A stretch of DNA of 64,000 nucleotides, taken from NCBI RefSeq assembly GCF_900188445.1, contig NZ_FZOR01000036.1:1-64000 (forward strand), written 5' to 3'. Position 1 is the stretch's first letter; each line of letters starts with the position of its first letter. The notes below the pieces were generated by a model. That model did not search any database and was not told the DNA's origin. It saw only the letters and a program-made list of their open reading frames with translations. This document shows, piece after piece, positions 53,061-61,900 of this stretch. The DNA comes from Actinomadura meyerae. Lineage in GTDB: Bacteria > Actinomycetota > Actinomycetes > Streptosporangiales > Streptosporangiaceae. Both the position numbers and the translations under genes were made by a program.

Positions 53061-53086
53061 CCGCGTCCGGTAGCGGCGTCCGGTGG
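53050..53086. repeat. 13-bp tandem repeat spanning the methyltransferase stop
   Basis: GCGTCCGGTAGC recurs at 53050 and 53063, and GCGTCCGGTGG at 53076, with a 13-bp period. The first unit contains the TAG stop and the second a further TAG. Confidence 0.85.
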
Positions 53087-53139
53087 AAGCGCGGTTATGC
53101 GCGCGCGGACGCGGGGCCCGTACCGGTAGCCTCGGGTCT

Positions 53140-54399
53140 GTGATTGACCTGCGAGCTCTTCGAGAGGATCCGGAGCGGCTGCGCGCGTCGCAGCGCGCCC
53201 GCGGTGAGGATGACGCCGTCGTCGACCGGCTGCTCGACCTGGACGGGAGGCGCCGCTCCGCGCTGACCTCGTTCGAGCAGCTCAGGGCGGAGCAGAAGAG
53301 TTTCGGCAAGTCGGTGTCCAAGGCCAAGGGCGACGAGCGCGAGGCGCTGCTCGCCCGCGCGAAGGAGCTGGCGCAGCAGGTCAAGGAGCGCGAGGCGGAG
53401 GCCGACCGGCTCGGCGAGGAGCTCGACGCGCTGCTGAAGGGCGTCCCGAACGTCATCGAGGAGGGCGCCCCGCCCGGCGGCGAGCAGGACTTCGTCGTCC
53501 TGGAGCACGTCGGCGAGCCCACCGCGTTCGACTTCGAGCCGAAGGACCACCTGGAGCTCGGCGAGAGCCTCGGCGCCATCGACATGGAGCGCGGCGCGAA
53601 GGTGTCCGGCGCGCGGTTCTACTACCTGACGGGCGTCGGCGCGCGGCTCCAGTACGCGCTGCTGAACCTCGCCATGGAGACGGCCGTCGCGAACGGGTTC
53701 GTCCCGATGTACCCGCCGGTGCTGGTGAAGCCGGAGGCGATGGAGGGCACCGGGTTCCTCGGCGCGCACTCCGCCGAGGTGTACCGGCTCCCGGACGACG
53801 ACCTGTACCTGGTCGGGACGTCGGAGGTACCGCTCGCCGCGTACCACATGAACGAGATCATCGACGAGCTGCCGCGGCGGTACGTGGCGTGGTCGTCGTG
53901 CTTCCGCCGCGAGGCCGGCTCCTACGGCAAGGACACGCGCGGCATCATCCGCGTCCACCAGTTCGACAAGGTGGAGATGTTCTCCTACTGCGACCCGGCC
54001 GACGCGCACGCCGAGCACCTGCGGCTGCTGGAGTGGGAGAAGGAGATGCTCGCGAAGGTCGAGATCCCGTACCGGGTGATCGACGTCGCGGCGGGCGACC
54101 TCGGCTCCAGCGCGGCCCGCAAGTACGACTGCGAGGCGTGGGTGCCGACGCAGCAGACCTACCGCGAGGTCACCTCGACGTCGAACTGCACCGAGTTCCA
54201 GGCGCGCCGGCTGTCGGTGCGGCACCGCGACGCCGACGGGAAGAACCAGCCGGTCGCGACGCTGAACGGGACGCTGGCGACGACCCGGTGGATGGTCGCG
54301 ATCCTGGAGAACCACCAGCGGGCGGACGGCTCGGTGCGGGTTCCGGAGGCGCTGCGCAAGTTCCTCGGGCAGGACGTCCTGGAGCCGACCAAGCGCTGA
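53140..54399 (+). CDS. serS: Seryl-tRNA synthetase
   Basis: A 419-residue class II aminoacyl-tRNA synthetase. The N-terminal arm (residues 1-110) is a long coiled coil that grips the tRNA. Motif 2 is [17 protein letters not shown] and motif 3 is [17 protein letters not shown]. The start [14 protein letters not shown] is the usual SerRS N-terminus. GTG 53140 follows TAGCCT (53127-53132) by seven bases. No T-box or leader is seen. A tRNA-Ser gene lies 6 kb downstream. Confidence 0.95.
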   Translation: MIDLRALREDPERLRASQRARGEDDAVVDRLLDLDGRRRSALTSFEQLRAEQKSFGKSVSKAKGDEREALLARAKELAQQVKEREAEADRLGEELDALLKGVPNVIEEGAPPGGEQDFVVLEHVGEPTAFDFEPKDHLELGESLGAIDMERGAKVSGARFYYLTGVGARLQYALLNLAMETAVANGFVPMYPPVLVKPEAMEGTGFLGAHSAEVYRLPDDDLYLVGTSEVPLAAYHMNEIIDELPRRYVAWSSCFRREAGSYGKDTRGIIRVHQFDKVEMFSYCDPADAHAEHLRLLEWEKEMLAKVEIPYRVIDVAAGDLGSSAARKYDCEAWVPTQQTYREVTSTSNCTEFQARRLSVRHRDADGKNQPVATLNGTLATTRWMVAILENHQRADGSVRVPEALRKFLGQDVLEPTKR

Positions 54400-54462
54400 C
54401 CCTCGGGGGTCCGGCGTCGGTGGCGTCGCCTATGGTTTGTGGCATCTGCCCTGGAAGGTGAC

Positions 54463-55266
54463 ATGAGCCAGTCTTCGCCGCGCGTGATCGCGACCGACCT
54501 CGACGGCACGATCGTGCGCTCCGACGGCACGATCTCCGCCCGGACCGTCGACGCCCTGGCCCGCGTCGAGCGGGCCGGGGCGATGCTCGTCATGGTCACC
54601 GGCCGCCCGCCGCGCTGGATGACCGACGTCGCGGCGGCCGTCGACCACCACGGCGTCGCGATCTGCGCGAACGGCGCCGTCGTCTACGACCTGCACACCG
54701 AGACCGTCCTGGAGGCGCGGGAGATCCCGCCGAAGGTGATCGAGGAGGCGGTCGGGCGGCTGCGCGGCATCGCGCCGGAACTGCAGTTCGCGGTCGAGCA
54801 CCCGGCCGGGTTCTACTTCGAGACCAGCTACCACCTCGGCCGCTGGGACGTGGAGGCGCTCGGCGGCCGGCGCGTGGACGCCGCCGAGCTGGTCACCAGG
54901 CCCGGCACCAAGCTGCTCGCCTTCCACCCGGACGCCGACCCCGACTCGCTCTCGGAGAAGGCGGTGCAGGCGGTGGGCGACATCGTCACGGTGACGCACT
55001 CGTCCGGGCGGGGGCTGCTGGAGATGAGCGCGCTCGGCGTCACCAAGGCCAGCGCGCTCGCCGCGCTGTGCACCGAGCATGGGTTCACCGCCGCTGACGT
55101 CGTCGCGTTCGGCGACATGCCCAACGACTTGCCGATGCTCACCTGGGCGGGCACGTCCTACGGCGTCGGCAACGCGCACCCGCAGGTGCTGGCCGCCGTG
55201 ACGCACAGGACGTCCCGCAACGACGACGACGGTGTGGCCGAGGTCCTGGAGCGGCTGTTCCCGTAG
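54463..55266 (+). CDS. HAD-superfamily hydrolase, Cof type
   Basis: A 267-residue phosphatase of HAD subfamily IIB. Motif I is ATDLDGTIV, motif II MVTGRP, the Lys is in GVTKASAL, and motif III/IV is VAFGDMPNDLPML. These enzymes remove phosphate from small sugars or cofactors. ATG 54463 has GGAAGG upstream. TATGGT at 54431-54436 is a plausible -10 giving a short leader. Confidence 0.85.
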   Translation: MSQSSPRVIATDLDGTIVRSDGTISARTVDALARVERAGAMLVMVTGRPPRWMTDVAAAVDHHGVAICANGAVVYDLHTETVLEAREIPPKVIEEAVGRLRGIAPELQFAVEHPAGFYFETSYHLGRWDVEALGGRRVDAAELVTRPGTKLLAFHPDADPDSLSEKAVQAVGDIVTVTHSSGRGLLEMSALGVTKASALAALCTEHGFTAADVVAFGDMPNDLPMLTWAGTSYGVGNAHPQVLAAVTHRTSRNDDDGVAEVLERLFP

Positions 55267-55271
55267 CGGAC

Positions 55272-55299
55272 GGCCGCACCCTCGCCGGAGGGTGCGGCC
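55272..55299. terminator. Strong bidirectional terminator
   Basis: GGCCGCACCCTC (55272-55283) pairs perfectly over 12 bp with GAGGGTGCGGCC (55288-55299) around GCCG. It starts six bases after the HAD stop, between convergent genes. Confidence 0.8.
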
Positions 55300-55335
55300 G
55301 GGGGCCTGCAAGCTGGGCTCTACAAGTTCGGCGGC

Positions 55336-55890
55336 CTACAGGTAGGGGCCGGACGAGCGCGGGCGGGAGGAGTGCTGCTGCTCTTCTTCGGCGCCGGGGG
55401 GCATCATGCCGGCGGGCAGTGCACGGCGCATCTGCTCAAGCTGCGCCCGCGCCGCCATCTGCTGCGCGAACAGCGTCGTCTGGATGCCGTGGAACAGGCC
55501 CTCCAGCCAGCCCACGAGCTGCGCCTGCGCGATCCGAAGCTCGCCCTCGCTCGGCACCGACTCTTCGGCGAACGGCAGCGACAGCCGCTCCAGCTCCTCG
55601 ACCAGCTCGGGGGCGAGGCCGTCCTCCAGCTCCTTGATGGACGACTTGTGGATCTCCCGCAGCCGGGCCCGGCTCGCCTCGTCCAGCGGGGCCGCCTTGA
55701 CCTCCTCCAGGAGCTGGCGGATCATCCCGCCGATCCGCATGACCTTCGCGGGCTGCTCGACCATGTCGGTGACCGACTTGCCCTCGGACTCGCCCTCGCC
55801 GGCGCTCTCCATGGCGATGCCGCCGGGGCCGACCACGAGGACCTGCGGCTCCTGATCAGACTTGTTCTTCGAAGGCTCGCTCATAAACAT
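55336..55890 (-). CDS. bpa: Bacterial proteasome activator (DUF2587, Bpa/PafE)
   Basis: A 184-residue ATP-independent activator of the 20S proteasome. The core VEQPAKVMRIGGMIRQLLEEVKAAPLDEASR (key part EQPAKVMRIGGMIRQLLEEV) and QLVGWLEGLFHGIQT match Mycobacterium Bpa closely. The protein ends in GPYL; mycobacterial Bpa ends in GQYL, the motif that docks into the proteasome ring. ATG 55890 has GAGG five bases upstream; ATG 55884 is the alternative. The GAGG overlaps the stop of the quinone oxidoreductase gene, so the two are coupled. It implies a proteasome in this organism. Confidence 0.9.
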   Translation of the reverse strand: MFMSEPSKNKSDQEPQVLVVGPGGIAMESAGEGESEGKSVTDMVEQPAKVMRIGGMIRQLLEEVKAAPLDEASRARLREIHKSSIKELEDGLAPELVEELERLSLPFAEESVPSEGELRIAQAQLVGWLEGLFHGIQTTLFAQQMAARAQLEQMRRALPAGMMPPGAEEEQQHSSRPRSSGPYL

Positions 55891-55897
55891 CACATCC

Positions 55898-56854
55898 TCA
55901 CACGGTCAACAGAATCTTGCCGACATGACCGCTCTCTTCCAGTAGCCGGTGCGCGCGCGCCGCGTCCGCCATGGGGAAAGAGCGGTCGATGACGGGACGG
56001 ACGTCCCCGGACTCCAGCAGCGGCCACACGTGCTCGCGGACCCCGGCCACGATCTCCGCCTTCTCCTCCAGGGGACGCGCCCGGAGCGTCGTCGCGTGCA
56101 CCAGCGCCCGTTTGCTCAGCAGCTTGCCGAGGTTCAGCTCTGCCTTGGTGCCGCCTTGCAGGCCGATCACCATCAGCCGTCCGCCAGTGGCGAGCGCGTC
56201 CACGTTCCGGGCCAGGTACTTGGCGCCGATCAGGTCGAGGATCACGTCGTAGGGGCCGCTTTCGACGAAGTCGTCCTCGCGGTAGTTCACGGCGACGTCC
56301 GCGCCGAGTTCGCGGCAGCGGGCCGCCTTCTCCGCGCTGCCCACGGTCGTCACCACACGCGCGCCGCGCGCCTTGGCGAGCTGGATGGCGAACGTCCCGA
56401 TGCCGCTGCCGCCGCCGTGGACGAGCAGCGTCTCGCCTTCGCGCAGCCCGCCCAGCCAGAACACGTTCGACCACACCGTGCACGCGACCTCCGGGAGTCC
56501 GGCTGCGGCCGCGAGGTCCACCCCGCGCGGTACCGGGAGCACCTGCGAGGCGGGTACCGCGACCCGTTCGGCATACCCTCCCCCGGCGAGCAGCGCGCAC
56601 ACCTCTTCACCGGTGGCGATGCCGGTCACACCCTCGCCCAGGGCGGAGACCCGGCCGGACACCTCGAGCCCGGGGTACGGGGGAGCGCCCGGCGGCGGCG
56701 GGTAGAAGCCCTGCCGCTGCATGACGTCGGCGCGGTTGACCGCGCTCGCCGCCACATCGATCAGCACTTCGCCCGGCTTCGGCTCGGGGTCCGGTACCTC
56801 CGTCCACTCCAGGACGTCGGTGCCGCCCGGCTCGCGGATCACGATCGCATGCAT
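55898..56854 (-). CDS. NAD(P)H quinone oxidoreductase (PIG3-like MDR)
   Basis: A 318-residue zinc-free medium-chain dehydrogenase. MHAIVIREPGGTDVLEWTEV and NRADVMQRQGFYPPPPGAP are typical of the TP53I3/PIG3 quinone reductases; the NADPH loop is VHGGGSGIGTFAIQLAK. It reduces quinones by one electron. The ATG follows TAGCGT by seven bases. It shares an operon with the proteasome activator. Confidence 0.88.
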   Translation of the reverse strand: MHAIVIREPGGTDVLEWTEVPDPEPKPGEVLIDVAASAVNRADVMQRQGFYPPPPGAPPYPGLEVSGRVSALGEGVTGIATGEEVCALLAGGGYAERVAVPASQVLPVPRGVDLAAAAGLPEVACTVWSNVFWLGGLREGETLLVHGGGSGIGTFAIQLAKARGARVVTTVGSAEKAARCRELGADVAVNYREDDFVESGPYDVILDLIGAKYLARNVDALATGGRLMVIGLQGGTKAELNLGKLLSKRALVHATTLRARPLEEKAEIVAGVREHVWPLLESGDVRPVIDRSFPMADAARAHRLLEESGHVGKILLTV

Positions 56855-57025
56855 ACCGATCACGCTACCGGCCGCACGGCGGCGCGCCCCCGTGCCCCGC
56901 GCCCCACCCCAAGGGCGATCTACGCGCGGGATGCGTGGTATTGGGGGATGGGTATCCTGCGTGGGGGCCATTTTGCCCACCTGCACCGTGTTGATCATCA
57001 GAGGCGTGCCCGAGGGGGATAAACG

Positions 57026-59230
57026 GTGGCGAGGAACGAGCACGACGGGCGTTCCCTGGAGGAGCGGCTGGCCTCTCTGGACGCGATGAGCGGTGACACG
57101 GCGGCCCCGCCCCCGGAGGGCGAGCAGTCGGCGCGGTCCGCCCCCGCCGAGCAGGAGAACGCGCCGCCGGAGCCGCCGGCCGCGCCCGAGCCGCCCGCCG
57201 CGCCGGGGCCACCGCCGGCCGCGCCGGAGCAGCAGGGTGCCGTGCCGGAACCGCCGGCCGCGCCGGAACCGCAGGGGCCCGCGCCCGAGCAGCCGGGGCC
57301 GCCGCCGCCCGTCCCGGACAACCCCAACCCCTGGCTCGCGGCGCCGCCCGCCTTCCAGGGCGCCGCCCCCGAGAACACCGGCTTCGGCGCGGAGAACTTC
57401 GGCCCGCCGCAGCCGCCGCCCTACGACGGCGGCCCCGTCCCGCAGCCGTTCGACGGGGGCATGCTGCCGCCGCCGTACTACCCGGCTCCGGCCTACGACC
57501 CGACGCAGGTCCCGCAGCCGCCCCAGCCGCCGTACGACGCGGGCGACGACTCCGCCCCGCCCCTCGAACAGCTGCCGCCGTACCCGTCCGACCAGTTCGC
57601 GCAGCAGCAGAACGCCGCCGGGCAGTACCAGCCGATCGACCCCGCCACCGGGCAGCCCTACCCGCAGGACACCGACGACGCGGGCCGCCCCTACGTGCTG
57701 ATCGACCCGGCCACCGGCCGCCCGATGTCGCCCGACGTGATCGCCCCGCAGTTCCCGCCGATGCTCGACCCCGAGGCCGTCCAGCCGTACCCGCAGGACG
57801 CCAACGGCGCCGCCCAGCAGTACCCGCCGGCCGACCCGACGACCGCGCAGCCCTATCCGCAGGCGGATCCGAACGCCGGCCAGCCCTTTCCGCAGGCCGA
57901 CCCGAATGCCGCGCAGCCGTACCCGCCGGCTGACCCGAATGCCGCGCCGCCGTACCCGCCGGCCGATCCGACCACCGCGCAGCCCTATCCGCAGGCCGAC
58001 CCGAACGCCGGCCAGCCGTACGCGCCGCCGCCCGTCCAGTACCCGCAGCCGTACCCGCAGGTCGACCCCAACACCGGCCAGCCGTACCCGCAGGTCGACC
58101 CGGCCACGGGCCAGCCCTACCCGCAGGACCCCAACGTTCAGGCGCAGCAGTACCAGCAGATCAACCCGGCCACCGGCCAGCCCTACGTGCCCATCGACCC
58201 GAACACCGGGCAGCCCTACCCGGGCTACGGCCCGCAGCAGGGGCAGATGACGCCGCCGGGGCACACCGCCCCGCCGCAGCAGGAGCCGCAGAACACCGAC
58301 AGCCTCAGCTCCGAGAACCTCCTCGGCGAGCGCCGCATCGCGCCGTCCTCCGGGTGGCGGCGCGCGGTCTACAAGGCGACCGCCGGAAGCATCCACCCCG
58401 GTGAGTCGCAGAGCGAGCTGCGCCGCAAGGACCTGATCGCGCGTGCCCGCACCCCCGTCGCCGGCGGGCACCACCGGGTGGCCGTCATGTCGCTGAAGGG
58501 CGGCGTCGGCAAGACGACGACCACCACCGGCCTGGGCTCCATGCTCGGCTCCTTCCGCGGCGACCGGGTCATCGCGGTGGACGCCAACCCCGACCGCGGC
58601 ACCCTCTCGGACAAGGTGCGCCTGGAGACCGCGGCGACCGTCCGCGACCTGCTCAACAACCGCGACAACATCCACCGGTACGCGGACGTGCGCGCGTTCA
58701 CCTCGCAGAACGAGGCGCGGCTGGAGATCCTCGCCTCCGACCGCGACCCGGCGGTCAGCGAGGCGTTCTCCGCCGAGGACTACGCCGCCGTCGCCGTCGT
58801 CCTGGAGCAGTACTACTCGGTCTGCATCACCGACTGCGGCACCGGGCTGCTGCACTCGGCGATGGCGGGCGTGCTGAGCCTTGCCGACCAGCTCGTCCTG
58901 GTCAGCTCCCCGTCGGTGGACGGCGCCCGCTCCGCGAGCGCCACCCTCGACTGGCTGGAGGCGCACGACCACGGGCACCTCGTCCGCAACGGCGTCGTCG
59001 TCCTGTCGATGGTCCGCAACCGCACCCGCAGCCAGGTCGACCTCGACAAGCTCCAGGCCCACTTCGAGAGCCGCTGCCGCGCGGTCGTCCGCATCCCCTA
59101 CGACGACCACCTGGAGGAGGGCGCCGAGGTCGAGCTGGAGCAGCTCGCCCCCGCGACCCGCGAGGCGTACCTGACCCTCGCCGCGGTCGTCGGCGACGGC
59201 TTCGCCTTCCAGCGCCCGCCCCAGTCCTGA
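57026..59230 (+). CDS. EspI-like protein: repetitive Pro/Gln region plus ParA/MinD ATPase
   Basis: A 734-residue protein. After a short polar start, residues 25-125 are Pro/Ala/Glu-rich and 125-410 are built of a ten-residue repeat of the QPYPQxDPNx kind. A MinD/ParA ATPase follows from residue 480: deviant Walker A LKGGVGKTTTTT, AVDANPDRGTLSD, and Walker B CITDCGTG. This layout matches EspI of mycobacterial ESX-1 and related proteins beside type VII systems, thought to regulate secretion. No ESX core gene (eccC, esxA) is in the window. GTG 57026 has GAGGGGG upstream. Confidence 0.78.
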   Translation: MARNEHDGRSLEERLASLDAMSGDTAAPPPEGEQSARSAPAEQENAPPEPPAAPEPPAAPGPPPAAPEQQGAVPEPPAAPEPQGPAPEQPGPPPPVPDNPNPWLAAPPAFQGAAPENTGFGAENFGPPQPPPYDGGPVPQPFDGGMLPPPYYPAPAYDPTQVPQPPQPPYDAGDDSAPPLEQLPPYPSDQFAQQQNAAGQYQPIDPATGQPYPQDTDDAGRPYVLIDPATGRPMSPDVIAPQFPPMLDPEAVQPYPQDANGAAQQYPPADPTTAQPYPQADPNAGQPFPQADPNAAQPYPPADPNAAPPYPPADPTTAQPYPQADPNAGQPYAPPPVQYPQPYPQVDPNTGQPYPQVDPATGQPYPQDPNVQAQQYQQINPATGQPYVPIDPNTGQPYPGYGPQQGQMTPPGHTAPPQQEPQNTDSLSSENLLGERRIAPSSGWRRAVYKATAGSIHPGESQSELRRKDLIARARTPVAGGHHRVAVMSLKGGVGKTTTTTGLGSMLGSFRGDRVIAVDANPDRGTLSDKVRLETAATVRDLLNNRDNIHRYADVRAFTSQNEARLEILASDRDPAVSEAFSAEDYAAVAVVLEQYYSVCITDCGTGLLHSAMAGVLSLADQLVLVSSPSVDGARSASATLDWLEAHDHGHLVRNGVVVLSMVRNRTRSQVDLDKLQAHFESRCRAVVRIPYDDHLEEGAEVELEQLAPATREAYLTLAAVVGDGFAFQRPPQS
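57635..58250. repeat. Degenerate 30-bp (ten-codon) repeat array
   Basis: About 18-20 imperfect units encoding QPYPQADPNAG, QPYPPADPNAA and similar. A longer block, PTTAQPYPQADPNAGQP, occurs twice (starting near 57836 and 57967), showing recent duplication. Units keep the reading frame. Confidence 0.85.
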
Positions 59231-59253
59231 CCGGCCGGGTAGGGTCACGTTCC

Positions 59254-59631
59254 GTGACGGACGTCGATGGCTTGTACGTGGGGAAGGCGGGGCCGGACGC
59301 GGCGGCGGACCGGGGGTGGCTGCTCGGGCATTTCAAGGAGCCCGGCGACCTGCGGCACAGCGACGAGGTCGAGATCAAGTGGGGCGTCCACCCGAAGGGG
59401 GAGCGGCGCGCCGCGTGGACGGACGGCGAGAAGCGCACCGCGCTGCTCGTCCTGATCAGCGGGCGGTTCCGGCTGGAGTTCCCCGGCCGGAACGTGGTCC
59501 TCGCCGAGCAGGGCGACTACGTGGTGTGGGGGCGCGGCGTCGACCACTCGTGGGAGGCCGAGGAGGAGTCGGTCGTCCTGACGGTGCGGTGGCCGTCCAT
59601 CCCGGGGTACCGCGTCCCCGAGGAACCATAG
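59254..59631 (+). CDS. Small cupin-fold protein
   Basis: A 125-residue protein that looks like a single cupin beta-barrel: LISGRFRLEFPGRNVVLAEQGDYVVWG and a closing VDHSWEAEEESVVLTVRW (split here to keep it short: GRNVVLAEQGDYVVWG and VDHSWEAEE). A single His is in the second motif, so metal binding is uncertain. GTG 59254 follows TAGGGT (59240-59245) by eight bases. Role unknown. Confidence 0.65.
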   Translation: MTDVDGLYVGKAGPDAAADRGWLLGHFKEPGDLRHSDEVEIKWGVHPKGERRAAWTDGEKRTALLVLISGRFRLEFPGRNVVLAEQGDYVVWGRGVDHSWEAEEESVVLTVRWPSIPGYRVPEEP

Positions 59632-59656
59632 GCGGTCGTCGCACGTCCCAACGGCC

Positions 59657-60091
59657 ATGATCGGCAGAGTGCGGACCGCTCCGGCCGCGGCGATCCTGGC
59701 GTTGTGCGTGGGCTGTTCGGGTTCTTCGTCCGGGGACGTGGTGTGCGCACCGTGCGGGCCGCCCGTCACGGTCACCGTGTCGGGTCTGGGGCAGTTGGCG
59801 GGTGACGGCTGGCGCCTCCGGGTCTGTGTCGGGGACCTGCCGTGCAAGAGCCTGCCCGTCCCCGAGCGGGCGAGCGCTTCGTGCGGGCGGGTGCCGTGCA
59901 CCTGGATGAGCCCGGACGCCCTGCAACTCACCCTCGACGGCGAGCCGCGTCGCCTGGCGGGGGTGCCCGTGCGGGTGACCACGTCCAAGAGGGGTGAGGC
60001 CGGGGCGCGGAGGGCTGCGACGATGGCGTTCACCGCTGGACGGAAGCCGTGCGGCTGCGACCGGGCGCACGCCGACGTCAGGCTCGGGTGA
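59657..60091 (+). CDS. Putative small lipoprotein, Cys-rich
   Basis: A 144-residue protein with a signal peptide ending in the lipobox LCVGC. The mature part has about eight Cys, including CAPC and CGC pairs, suggesting disulphides or metal binding outside the membrane. No family is recognised. It has no clear ribosome site; ATG 59657 is the only sensible start. Confidence 0.6.
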   Translation: MIGRVRTAPAAAILALCVGCSGSSSGDVVCAPCGPPVTVTVSGLGQLAGDGWRLRVCVGDLPCKSLPVPERASASCGRVPCTWMSPDALQLTLDGEPRRLAGVPVRVTTSKRGEAGARRAATMAFTAGRKPCGCDRAHADVRLG

Positions 60092-60163
60092 ACTCCCCAT
60101 ATGCGGTCGATGGCACGCGGCCGTGACCGCTATCGTGGTCGGTGGCCGGACGACCGGCCGCCG

Positions 60164-60252
60164 GGAGAGTTCGCATAGTGGACTAGTGCAGGCGCCTTGA
60201 AAGCGCCCAGGGCTGGGGACAGTCCTCGTGGGTTCGAATCCCACACTCTCCG
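60164..60252 (+). tRNA. tRNA-Ser (anticodon TGA)
   Basis: An 89-nt type II tRNA. The acceptor arm pairs GGAGAGT (60164-60170) with ACTCTCC (60245-60251), followed by discriminator G60252. The anticodon loop CTTGAAA gives TGA, reading UCA and related Ser codons. A long variable arm and the T arm with GGTTCGAATCC are present. CCA is not encoded. No integrase follows, so no element is inserted here. Confidence 0.95.
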
Positions 60253-60364
60253 CTTTCCGCTCGCAGCGGCGCGGGCCCCCGCCGGCGCCGGACATTCGCG
60301 GCGGGACTCGCCGAACGTTACAAAGGGACCGATCGGGCAGAAGGCATCCGTTACCCTCTTCGGC

Positions 60365-60532
60365 ATGTCGCAGACACCGAATGATCCGGCGGGCACGACG
60401 CACCAGTTCCAGAACTTCGCCAGCCAGGCGCAGCCGCAGAAGTCCGGCCCGAACGTCGGGATGATCGTCGGCATCCTCGCCGCGGTCGCGGTCGTCGTGG
60501 TGCTGATCGCCGCGATCATGATGATGCTCTAG
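60365..60532 (+). CDS. Small single-span membrane protein, 55 residues
   Basis: Polar, Gln-rich N-terminus (QFQNFASQAQPQKSG) and one C-terminal span (MIVGILAAVAVVVVLIAAI). The ATG follows TACCCT (60352-60357) by seven bases, the leaderless pattern seen elsewhere in this window, which supports it as a real gene. No family is recognised. Confidence 0.6.
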   Translation: MSQTPNDPAGTTHQFQNFASQAQPQKSGPNVGMIVGILAAVAVVVVLIAAIMMML

Positions 60533-60542
60533 CCGGCGTCCC

Positions 60543-60559
60543 GGCCGGTCTCACCGGCC
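60543..60559. terminator. Short hairpin overlapping the M15 peptidase stop
   Basis: GGCCGGT (60543-60549) pairs with ACCGGCC (60553-60559) around CTC. It lies between the small membrane gene and the convergent peptidase gene and overlaps the latter's stop codon. Confidence 0.5.
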
Positions 60560-61297
60560 CGAGCTGCTGAAGTGCTGGTAGTCGCGGGCGCCGCTCCACT
60601 CGCCGCCCCAGCCCCAGCCGATCGACGCGAACGCCTTCACCACCTTGTCCCCGGCGTGGATCATGCCGGGTGCGTCCAGCTTGCGGTTCTTGTACTTGGC
60701 GCAGTCCTTGTGGGCCGTGCGCCCGTCCGCGTAGACGTAGGGGTTCTGGCAGGGGTTGATGTCGACGGCGAGGCCGTAGGCGTGCTGCGAGAACGAGCTG
60801 GAGCCGGTCGCGGCGCGGCAGTTGAACGCCGAGGTGTTGTTGGCCTCGATCGAGTCGAAGTCGCTGCCGCCGTACTTGTCGACGGGCTCCATGCGCTCGA
60901 TCGGGTAGCGCATGGCGTACAGCTTCTTGAAGACGGAGACGAGGTCGTCCGCCGCCTTGGCGTTGACGACGAGGCGGCCGCCGGTGTGCGGCTTGTCGTC
61001 CATGCCCCAGAAGGTCATCTCGATCATCCGCAGCCCGGACGGCGCCACCGGGCAGCCCCGGCGCCAGGACGACCGCAGGTCGCCGGCGGTCACCTTCTTG
61101 ACCGCGGCCTGGAACTCCTGCTTGGTCGGGGTCGGCGACGGCGACTGCGACGGCGCCGCGGTCTCGGACGCGGTGGGCGGGGTCGCGGGCGGCGACTCAC
61201 CGGAGTCGTCGCCGCGACCACATCCGGTCGCGGCGAGCGCCACCCCGAGCAGTGCGGCGAGCGCGGTCGCGCTGGTAATCGGCCCTCTACCTGGCAT
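60551..61297 (-). CDS. M15 family peptidase lipoprotein (VanY-like)
   Basis: A 248-residue lipoprotein. The signal peptide ends in the lipobox AATGC; a Ser/Pro/Thr linker follows. The catalytic domain carries the M15 zinc motif SQHAYGLAVDINP (His and Asp) and the second His in RDYQHFS. It should cleave peptidoglycan peptides, perhaps as an L,D- or D,D-carboxypeptidase. The ATG follows TATGCT by six bases. Confidence 0.82.
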   Translation of the reverse strand: MPGRGPITSATALAALLGVALAATGCGRGDDSGESPPATPPTASETAAPSQSPSPTPTKQEFQAAVKKVTAGDLRSSWRRGCPVAPSGLRMIEMTFWGMDDKPHTGGRLVVNAKAADDLVSVFKKLYAMRYPIERMEPVDKYGGSDFDSIEANNTSAFNCRAATGSSSFSQHAYGLAVDINPCQNPYVYADGRTAHKDCAKYKNRKLDAPGMIHAGDKVVKAFASIGWGWGGEWSGARDYQHFSSSGR

Positions 61298-61462
61298 CTT
61301 TGCAGCATACGCAGGTCAGGAGCGGTACGTGCGGTACCACACGTCCGCTACGGTGCGTTTGAACGCCCGTCCGCCGGATAGGGGCCGGGACGTGACGGGC
61401 CGTGGACGCTCACCCAACCGCCGGGCAGGCCGCCCGGTGACGTCCGGTCGCAGGGAGCCGGC

Positions 61463-61882
61463 ATGACGGAAGCTCAGGAGAGCGACCTCCCCAGCCTCGA
61501 AGACGAGATCTTCGCCGTGGCGCACAACGTGGAGGTGGAGCAGGGGGCCGTGCAGCCTCGGCTGCCGGCCGACAGGGCGCAGGTCCTGGTCGAGCGCGCG
61601 CGCGTGTTCCTCGGCCGGGACGTGAAGGCGCTGGCGGCGGGCTTCGGCGTGTTCCTGTTCGTCGACCTCGTGATGATGTGGGCGCCGCTGATGATGAGCC
61701 GGCGCCCGAGCCTGCTGCCGCAGTTCGTCACGCTGCTGCTGCTCGCGTACGGGCTCGGCGGGCTGCTCGTGTGGCGGGTCGGGGGGCGGTGGCGGACGTT
61801 CGGCATCGGCATGATGCTCGCCTGGGTCTTCCTGACGCTGGTGTCCGTCGGCTTCCTGACCGGGGTGACGTTCCCGCTCTGA
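61463..61882 (+). CDS. Membrane protein of unknown function
   Basis: A 139-residue protein. The first 60 residues are polar with VEVEQGAVQPRL; four hydrophobic segments follow (for example GFGVFLFVDLVMMWAPLMM and LLLLAYGLGGLLVW). No family is recognised. ATG 61463 has GGGAG upstream. Confidence 0.65.
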   Translation: MTEAQESDLPSLEDEIFAVAHNVEVEQGAVQPRLPADRAQVLVERARVFLGRDVKALAAGFGVFLFVDLVMMWAPLMMSRRPSLLPQFVTLLLLAYGLGGLLVWRVGGRWRTFGIGMMLAWVFLTLVSVGFLTGVTFPL

Positions 61883-61900
61883 GCCGCCCGTGCGGGGTGG

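Noticed and set aside
53087-53139. A T-box leader before serS
   Set aside because: The space is too short and TAGCCT places the transcript start at the GTG itself.
57635-58250. CRISPR-like periodicity
   Set aside because: The units are contiguous, imperfect, in frame and encode a peptide repeat; there are no unique spacers.
60164-60300. An integration site at the tRNA-Ser 3' end
   Set aside because: No integrase gene or repeated tRNA end is visible downstream in the window.
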